A stretch of DNA of 19,260 nt from CAYPTI01 sp964413525 [NCBI: uncultured bacterium] (lineage in GTDB: Bacteria > T1Sed10-126): NCBI GenBank assembly GCA_964413525.1, contig CAYPTI010000022.1, positions 1 to 19,260 of the forward strand, given 5' to 3'. Below the pieces are notes generated by a model. The model had not been told where the DNA came from. It ran no database searches and saw only the letters and a list, made by a program, of their open reading frames with translations. A program made the position numbers and the translations under genes. Below, one piece after another: positions 13,881-19,260 of this stretch. Positions within the stretch are counted from its first letter, which is position 1. Each line of letters opens with the position of its first letter.

Positions 13881-15983
13881 ATGGGCACGACGATTCTCCC
13901 CCCGGCGACCCTTGTTCTCCCCGCTGCCGTGACCCGTCCCACCTTCTGGTTGATCGGCGACACGGGAGTTACTGTCTTCTATTTGCTTTCGTTTCTGGCT
14001 CTGGCGGTGTTCTTTTACGGGATTTACCGACGATTTCGCGTCTACTGGGAGGGCCAGGAGGACCCCCTTCCCCGGTTCCGAAACGCCTTCGAGCGGATTA
14101 CCCGTTCCTTCGAGACGATGGGCACCCACTCGAACCTCACCTACCAGGACCTCTACTCCGGCATCATGCATTTCTGTATCTCCTGGGGATTTATCGTCCT
14201 GTTTATCGCCACGACGATCCTGTTCCTGGAGCTGGACGTCGCCCGGCTCCTGTTCGGGGTCTCGTTCTTCCAGGGGGACTTCTACCTGACCTTCAACATC
14301 CTGGTCGACGGACTGGGAATGCTGTTCGTGGTCGGGACGACCATGGCGCTGATCGCCCGTTACTCTCCACTCCGGGAGCGGGTCTGGGGGAAACACACCA
14401 GTTTTGAGGACGATCTGTTTATCTGGACGTTCTTCGTCCTGGCCGTGGGCGGATACCTGCAGTCCGGCCTGGGCATCCTCGGCCGCGAGTTTCCGTCGTT
14501 TGAGGTGACCAGCTACGTCGGGTGGAGCGTCGCGTCGTTGCTCTCCCTCCTCGGGTTCACACCCGAACTCGCCCAGTCAATGTATGCTCCGGCCTGGTGG
14601 TCCCATTCCATCATCGCGCTGCTCTGGATCGCCTGGCTTCCGTTTGCCAAACCGTTCCACATGATCTCCAGCCTGCTGAACCTCGTGTTCGAAGATGAAA
14701 AGGCGGGGGTTCGACTCACCCGGGTTCCCGAGGACACCCCACCGGAGGAGATCGGCTACACGTCCATCGAGGACCTCTCCTGGAAACAGCAGCTGGACCT
14801 GGACGCCTGCACGAAATGCGGCCGGTGTACCGCCGTCTGTCCGGCCAACTCCGCCGGACGTCCCCTCGACCCCAGGGACGTCATCCTCGATCTAAAACAG
14901 CACCGGGATGACCTCGAGGCCGGCGACGATGAGTTAACCATTATCGGCGCCGACGATCCCAGCGTCATCCGGCGGGAAACCATGGACGCCTGCCTGTCCT
15001 GCATGGCCTGCATGGACGCGTGCCCGGTAGCCATCGAACACGTTCCCCAGTTTACCGAGATGCAGCGCCGACTGGTGGAAACCGGGGAGATGAACGAAAA
15101 CCTCCAGGACGTCATGATGGATATTTTTCAGAAGGGCAACTCCTTCGGGGAATCCGCCCGGAAGCGGGCCGACTGGGTTGAGGAACTGGACTTCGAGATC
15201 CAGGACGCCCGGGAGGAATCCGTGGAGTTTCTCTGGTACGTGGGGGACTACCCCAGCTACGACGACCGACAACAACAGGTCGCCCGATCGCTCGCCACCC
15301 TGTTTGACGAGGCGGAGGTCGATTTCGGGATCCTGTTCGAGGACGAAAAAAACGCCGGAAACGACGTCCGCCGGGTCGGGGAGGAGGGGCTGTACGAGAT
15401 GCTCGTGGAGGAAAACATCGAATCCTTTGAATCGGTTGAATTCGACAAAATCGTCTGCACCGATCCCCACGCCTTCAACACCTTCCAAAACGAATACCCG
15501 GACTTCGACTGGGAGGAGAAACCGACCTATCACTTCACCCAGGTGCTGGAAGAATTGCTCAACGAGGACCGCCTTCCGCTGACGGGGGATGAACTGAACT
15601 ACACGGTGACCTACCACGACCCCTGTCACCTGGGCCGATTTAACGATGTCTACGAATCCCCCCGGAACATCATCCGGGCCACCGGCTGTGAGCTCTACGA
15701 AATGCCCCGCAACCGTTCGAGTTCCTTCTGCTGCGGAGGCGGGGGCGGCGGACTCTGGATGGACTTCGACGACGAGCCCAAGCCGAGCGAGGAACGGCTC
15801 CGCGAAGCGCTGGAGGACACGGAGGCGGGCCAGGCGATCGAAAAGTTCGTCATCGCCTGCCCGATGTGCGGAACCATGTTCGAGGACGGTCGAAAAACGG
15901 GGGGCTTCGAGGACAGCATCGAAATTATCGACATTGCCGAGCTGGTGGCGGAAGCCCTGGCCACCCGGGAGGTTCCCGCCTGA
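13881..15983 (+). CDS. Membrane Fe-S oxidoreductase, EMO/HdrDE-like (probable ETF:quinone oxidoreductase)
   Basis: Fusion protein of 700 aa. The N-terminal part (about residues 20-265) has five or so membrane segments like NarI/HdrE cytochrome b; His97, His242 and His260 are possible haem ligands. A 4Fe-4S pair follows: Cys310, 313, 316, 320 and Cys371, 374, 377, 381. Two CCG domains end the protein. The first (about 450-535) has lost its cysteines (VGDYPSYD, DEKNAGN, DPHA); the second is intact (Cys582, Cys617-618, Cys660, Cys663). This layout matches the EMO proteins that pass electrons from ETF to menaquinone in fatty-acid oxidation. ETF genes are not in the window. ATG 13881 is the first ATG, with a weak GAAGGG 12 nt upstream; GTG 13698 would add 61 residues of no known fold. 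Confidence 0.9.
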   Translation: MGTTILPPATLVLPAAVTRPTFWLIGDTGVTVFYLLSFLALAVFFYGIYRRFRVYWEGQEDPLPRFRNAFERITRSFETMGTHSNLTYQDLYSGIMHFCISWGFIVLFIATTILFLELDVARLLFGVSFFQGDFYLTFNILVDGLGMLFVVGTTMALIARYSPLRERVWGKHTSFEDDLFIWTFFVLAVGGYLQSGLGILGREFPSFEVTSYVGWSVASLLSLLGFTPELAQSMYAPAWWSHSIIALLWIAWLPFAKPFHMISSLLNLVFEDEKAGVRLTRVPEDTPPEEIGYTSIEDLSWKQQLDLDACTKCGRCTAVCPANSAGRPLDPRDVILDLKQHRDDLEAGDDELTIIGADDPSVIRRETMDACLSCMACMDACPVAIEHVPQFTEMQRRLVETGEMNENLQDVMMDIFQKGNSFGESARKRADWVEELDFEIQDAREESVEFLWYVGDYPSYDDRQQQVARSLATLFDEAEVDFGILFEDEKNAGNDVRRVGEEGLYEMLVEENIESFESVEFDKIVCTDPHAFNTFQNEYPDFDWEEKPTYHFTQVLEELLNEDRLPLTGDELNYTVTYHDPCHLGRFNDVYESPRNIIRATGCELYEMPRNRSSSFCCGGGGGGLWMDFDDEPKPSEERLREALEDTEAGQAIEKFVIACPMCGTMFEDGRKTGGFEDSIEIIDIAELVAEALATREVPA

Positions 15984-16446
15984 GGCCTCCCTCCCTTTCC
16001 TTCCTGCTCGCCGATTCCGCCGGACGGGTTCTCAAGCGGGGGAGCTTGGAAAACCCTGGTCCGTTACGGCCCCTCAAACGTTCTGTTGGACGATGTCAGG
16101 ACGATATTTTCCTTTGCTTCATCCGGGGGAACCGCCGACCCGCGCTAACCCGTAAACAACCATCGATACCGATTCGAGAATAAGGTGCTCACCCCGGACG
16201 ACGCCGTCAGGACCCGGTGTACGACGGGTTGGACGAAACCCGGCCGGAAAACGGTACAGCATCGTGGAAGGATTCAGCTAAGTTTGTGTCCTGAGGGTGT
16301 GTACATTCGGTCTTCAAACGGGTTTGATTTCGCCAACTCTGGAACCTTCGCGATCCACCAACCGTCACGAACGGCCTGAACCGACGCGGGATAAACAACT
16401 TGATCCGGGAGGCGAAATCACCTCGGGGAACAACAACCCACTTCAT
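15984..16446. other. Intergenic region after the Fe-S oxidoreductase
   Basis: The gap to the next gene is 545 bases including the terminator listed separately. No gene is supported. Visible elements are a pair of mutually exclusive hairpins at 16212-16242 (ACCCG-N8-CGGGT against CGGGTT-N6-AACCCG) and a 14-bp dyad TCAAAC-GG-GTTTGA at 16314-16327. No classical terminator for the plus-strand oxidoreductase was found. Confidence 0.5.
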
Positions 16447-16484
16447 AAAAAAATAGGCCGGAGGGAACGAGTCCCTCCGGCCTA
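16447..16484 (-). terminator. Strong intrinsic terminator of the cyclase-family gene
   Basis: TAGGCCGGAGGGA (16454-16466) and its perfect complement (16472-16484) form a 13-bp stem with a 5-nt loop. Read on the minus strand it is followed at once by seven T residues (16453-16447). It starts 44 nt after the stop codon of the minus-strand lipoprotein gene, so it is a textbook rho-independent terminator for that gene. Confidence 0.93.
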
Positions 16485-16528
16485 CTGACGGTCCAATTTA
16501 TCTCACAAACGAAGCGGAAACCTGTCCC

Positions 16529-17623
16529 TCACATTCCGGACTGATCGGGCGCTCCAATCGCGATCGGTCGGACCGGAGACTGGGCGGCTCCTCGAACGTT
16601 CAGAGGAAAGACCATGGTACAGGACGTCCATACTTCGTCCTCCGCCATCTCGGCAAGCCGGGCGTTCTGAATCTGATGGATGCCGGCCTGGGTCAGGTTG
16701 TGGTGGTGAACGCCAAACGGCAGATCCTGCGGCATGCCCTCCGTCAACTCGGCCTGACCTCGGAGTTTTCCTTCCGGGGCCGGGTCGGTGAAGGGGTTGT
16801 CCAGAGCAACCAGTGTGATGGCGTGCTCCTCCAGGTAGTCCACCGATGCGTAGGCGAGGCCGGGACCCTGGGTGTAGTAAATGCTGTCTTCGGCCGGGTC
16901 CTGCCAGTGACGTTCCCATCCGGTGTAGATGTAGAGTACATCCCCGGGAAGCAGGCCTCGGTCTCCAAGACCCTGGGCCTCAAGCATGCCTTCAATGTCC
17001 TCGGGGGTGATGATGTCTCCGTCTTCCAACGGCTCTCCGTCTCCCACGTACTCCTGAGCGTCCAGCAACACCGCACTGGTCACGATCGGGGGAACGTTTT
17101 CCATTCCGAGCCGTTGAAGGGGACCTTCGGATCCGGGCTGAACCTCGTCGTGGGTGTAGCCGCCGTAGTACATCAGGTCCTCGGCGGGAAACTCGCCCTC
17201 GCCGTCCCACATCTCGGGCAGGTACCCGAAGTGACCGAGGGCGTCGAACTGGGTTCCCTGCCCGCCGATGCTCCCGCTGGTAAGTTCGTGGTGAAATCCG
17301 TGACGGCTGTACGGAACTCCCGACGGCGGGTTAAAGGTGTAGTCGACCGGTTCGGCAAAGGGGGATTGGGGCATCGTCTCGGATCGTTCATGTCCCAGCT
17401 CGTAGGACTGGGCGCGAGCGCTGGTTAGATGAGGGGCACAACGCATCCAGGTCCCCTGTCCCTGCGTGTTGGCCATGCCCCGCTCGTCCCCTTCGGACCA
17501 AGGCGGAGTCGGGACCATTTCCTGGGAGCGCTCGATCGCACGATCCTGAGAAAGGGGTGCACAGGCGACCAGTACGACCGAAACGATCGCAGTCAATATA
17601 AACGGTAAGGTACGTCGGAACAT
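16529..17623 (-). CDS. Cyclase-family (kynurenine formamidase/isatin hydrolase-like) lipoprotein
   Basis: Member of the cyclase superfamily (PF04199), metal-dependent hydrolases of formyl-amides and cyclic amides. It is secreted: residues 1-20 form a lipoprotein signal with lipobox LVA-Cys21, and Ala at +2 predicts the outer membrane. Family marks in 364 aa are GGQGTQFDALGHFG (120-133), GDVLYIYTGWERHW (227-240), GPGLAYASVDYLEEH (253-267), LVALDNPF and the end RPIAI. The metal motif HxGTHxDxxxH is only partly kept: Asp127 and His131 remain, but the two leading His are Gly121 and Gln125. The usual IEN near the end is IQN (318-320). ATG 17623 has GAGGAGG 7 nt upstream. It stands alone with its own strong terminator. 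Substrate unknown; a cyclic amide or lactone is plausible. Confidence 0.87.
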   Translation of the reverse strand: MFRRTLPFILTAIVSVVLVACAPLSQDRAIERSQEMVPTPPWSEGDERGMANTQGQGTWMRCAPHLTSARAQSYELGHERSETMPQSPFAEPVDYTFNPPSGVPYSRHGFHHELTSGSIGGQGTQFDALGHFGYLPEMWDGEGEFPAEDLMYYGGYTHDEVQPGSEGPLQRLGMENVPPIVTSAVLLDAQEYVGDGEPLEDGDIITPEDIEGMLEAQGLGDRGLLPGDVLYIYTGWERHWQDPAEDSIYYTQGPGLAYASVDYLEEHAITLVALDNPFTDPAPEGKLRGQAELTEGMPQDLPFGVHHHNLTQAGIHQIQNARLAEMAEDEVWTSCTMVFPLNVRGAAQSPVRPIAIGAPDQSGM

Positions 17624-18297
17624 CGAGTTTCCTCCTCGAAGAGAAATCCTGACAATCTTGTTTCATTCCACATCAATACACAGTGAACAAAGAAATTAGT
17701 TTTTGGATCCGGCCAACACCTCCTTCGGCAAACAGGGTTCCAACTCCATCCGGGGTTTCGGGTAAACCAACCAATCAAAATCAATCCGCAAAACAGGGAC
17801 CATGCGTCGCGATTGAAAGAACGAACTCAGCGGAGGTTGTCATCCGGCGGCTCGACGGTCCATCCGCCCGACCCAACACCGGAAACGAATGCGCGGAAAG
17901 CCGATCCAACCCATCAAACCGTTGGTTGACCGGGCTCGGGACCCGTTTTACCTCGGTAGGTTTCCATCGGGGAATCGCTGACATCCCGATCAACCGGTCG
18001 GGCTCACGAACCACCCGGATCAATCCTGACAAACCCGGAAACGAACCCGTACCCACATTGTGTGGGGAACGGACCGTTGTCAAGACCAAGACCCTTCTGG
18101 AACCTCTCGCATGGGCGAGGACCCGTTTTCCTCCCCTCCTCCGGATGACCGGACGAAGATGCGGTCAGCTCCGTTGGTGCGAGTCGGCCTCAATCGGCGG
18201 TGGAAGGTTTCCCGTCCAGTCAGAACGATACCTCTTTATGGCATGCAGGTTCCGTGATTAGATACAGTTATATCATTCAACTGAAAGGGTGGTATGG
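17624..18297. other. Long intergenic region, 674 bases, no supported gene
   Basis: One plus-strand frame (17683-18261) is open for 192 codons, but it starts with GTG without a ribosome site and encodes a Pro/Asn/Arg/Ser-rich string with no fold or motif, so I do not call it. The sequence ACCCGTTTT followed by CCTC (one with an extra A) occurs at 17941 and again exactly 180 bp later at 18121. AACGGACCGTT near 18069 is a short palindrome. Near the end, an AT-rich patch (about 18260-18280) could hold the promoter of the next gene. A near-copy of the word AAATCAAT lies at about 17778. Confidence 0.45.
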
Positions 18298-18723
18298 ATG
18301 GCGAGGACCACGAACCGTGGATTCGGAAGTTCCTTTTTTCCGACCAACTGGACCCGTGGAGGGTGGTTTTTCTTCCTGCTGGCGCCCGGCTTGCTTCTGC
18401 TGGATCTGTACGAACTGAGCCCCTCGCTGATGCCCTGGCTTGATTCGGCCCTTCCGATGATGGATCTAACCGAAACTTCGTTCTTCTTCTTCCAGCCGGA
18501 CCAAACCCTGGTTCACGCCTGGGCCCTGTTCACCACCACGTTCCTGGTCTGTCTGCCCGTGGTCTTCGCCCTGGCCTACTTTCATCGATCTCCCTTCCTG
18601 GAAACCGTTCTCATCATGGGGATCGTTCTGTTCGTCAGCGGCCTGATCGGCTACACCCTGTTCGACACCCTGGCCGGGTTCATGGAAGTCACCCAGGAAC
18701 GCTGGCTGGATTATTACAGCTGA
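18298..18723 (+). CDS. Small multi-pass membrane protein, PTNWT motif, unknown function
   Basis: Predicted inner-membrane protein of 141 aa with three hydrophobic stretches: about 22-38 (GGWFFFLLAPGLLLLDL), 72-95 (ending PVVFALAYF) and 100-122 (LETVLIMGIVLFVSGLIGY). A 35-residue acidic, aromatic loop lies between the first two and should face the periplasm. The N-terminus SSFFPTNWTRGGW repeats the SVLPTNWTAVGW start of the protein encoded at 13282-13617, so the two may be distant paralogues or share a partner-binding motif. The ATG at 18298 has GGGTGG 5 nt upstream; a GTG three codons earlier overlaps that site. It stands alone and converges with the EAL gene. I do not recognise the family. 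Confidence 0.78.
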   Translation: MARTTNRGFGSSFFPTNWTRGGWFFFLLAPGLLLLDLYELSPSLMPWLDSALPMMDLTETSFFFFQPDQTLVHAWALFTTTFLVCLPVVFALAYFHRSPFLETVLIMGIVLFVSGLIGYTLFDTLAGFMEVTQERWLDYYS

Positions 18724-18865
18724 CGTGGGATAAAACGGCACGGTAGGTCTTCGGATCACATTTGACTGTCCGATCCTTAAGCGTTCCTCCCGAGAAGGGA
18801 AAATACGGGTTCAGACAGCGGCTCGGAGAGAGGGAATCAGCCCCTCAATTCGATCAACCCTGCGG
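18724..18865. other. Short convergent intergenic region
   Basis: These 142 bases separate the membrane protein (plus) from the EAL gene (minus). TCGGA and TCCGA near 18751-18773 can pair over a 13-nt loop, but there is no T-tract, so I do not call a terminator. Confidence 0.35.
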
Positions 18866-19252
18866 TCACGTCGGATCATCGGAGCCCTCCAGGGTTCCTC
18901 CCGTTTGGTTGAGAAGGATCTTGAACTCGTCCTTCGGAATCGGGCGGCAAAAATAAAATCCCTGACAGAGGGAGCAGCCCAGATCGATCAGGACCGCTCG
19001 TTCCTCTTCCCGTTCCACCCCTTCCACGAGGACGGTCAGATTCAGGGCCCCGGCCAGCCGAACCATGGACTCCACCAGTCGATTCTTCCGGGAACTCTCA
19101 TGAATGCCCTGGATAAAACTCCGGTCAAGTTTCAAAATATCAAACGGTAGATTGATCAGGGAGTCAAAGTTTGAGTATCCCGTCCCAAAATCATCCACCG
19201 CCACAGTGCTCGACGTGGACTTCTGAGACAGACGCCGTCGGCGGCATACTTC
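18866..19252 (-). CDS. EAL-domain (c-di-GMP phosphodiesterase) C-terminal fragment, interrupted near the window edge
   Basis: This is the C-terminal half of an EAL domain, which hydrolyses cyclic di-GMP. Visible motifs in order are VAVDDFGTGYSNFDSL, ILKLDRSFIQGI (the catalytic Lys of KLDRS), VLVEGVEREEERAVL (the EGVE motif) and CSLCQGFYFCRPIP. Fifteen or so residues follow QGFYFCRPIP, so the gene ends normally after the domain. Upstream the frame is open only to a TGA at 19255-19253, 19 residues before DDFG. A full EAL domain needs about 100 more residues including the EAL motif itself. So the gene is truncated, frameshifted, or misassembled at the window end. A GTG at 19204 could start a short protein, but it would lack part of the active site. 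Confidence 0.75.
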   Translation of the reverse strand, partial: EVCRRRRLSQKSTSSTVAVDDFGTGYSNFDSLINLPFDILKLDRSFIQGIHESSRKNRLVESMVRLAGALNLTVLVEGVEREEERAVLIDLGCSLCQGFYFCRPIPKDEFKILLNQTGGTLEGSDDPT

Positions 19253-19260
19253 TCAGATCG

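Noticed and set aside
17683-18261. Possible 192-aa plus-strand gene
   Set aside because: GTG start without ribosome site, composition rich in Pro, Asn, Arg and Ser, no motif. The low stop density is explained by the C/A-rich sequence.

Overview
The window looks like chromosomal DNA of a heterotrophic Gram-negative bacterium with an acidic, possibly salt-adapted proteome. Three observations support a bacterium: Sec and lipobox signal peptides, GGAGG ribosome sites at 5-11 nt from most starts, and an EAL domain (a bacterial second-messenger domain). Most soluble proteins are rich in Asp and Glu, which is why I suspect a halophile. I cannot name the lineage. No rRNA, tRNA, CRISPR array, transposase or phage gene was seen.

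Layout. (1) 1-3796, minus strand: an amidohydrolase of the dihydropyrimidinase/hydantoinase type, then TRAP transporter small permease, large permease and the start of the substrate-binding protein. (2) 3918-6950: a short-chain dehydrogenase (minus) divergent from a StyA-like FAD monooxygenase and its flavin reductase (plus). The monooxygenase carries five of the six residues I recall as the indole-monooxygenase fingerprint, not the styrene one. (3) 7132-7278: a 48-aa protein on the minus strand, next to a perfect hairpin. (4) 7519-10426, plus: an operon of a xylose-isomerase-like TIM-barrel protein, a PYROXD2/phytoene-desaturase-like FAD oxidoreductase and a RidA-family protein that lacks the key Arg. 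(5) 10469-12871, minus: a thiolase and an XdhC-like protein that lacks the two usual cysteines. (6) 13282-15983: a small membrane protein divergent from a 700-aa membrane Fe-S oxidoreductase of the EMO/HdrD type. (7) 16529-17623, minus: a cyclase-family lipoprotein with a strong terminator. (8) 18298-18723: a second small membrane protein, sharing a PTNWT motif with the first. (9) 18866-19252, minus: the C-terminal part of an EAL domain, interrupted near the window edge.

Together the genes read as an uptake-and-catabolism region, probably for a nitrogen-containing or aromatic compound: TRAP uptake, ring-opening amidohydrolases (hydantoinase-like and cyclase-like), a two-component indole-type oxygenase, an SDR, imine/flavin chemistry, a thiolase, and a quinone-linked Fe-S protein that could take electrons from acyl-CoA oxidation through ETF. 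The indole/isatin link is inference. A 9-base word, ATTGATTTG, occurs upstream of the SDR, the monooxygenase and the TIM-barrel operon and may be a shared operator half.
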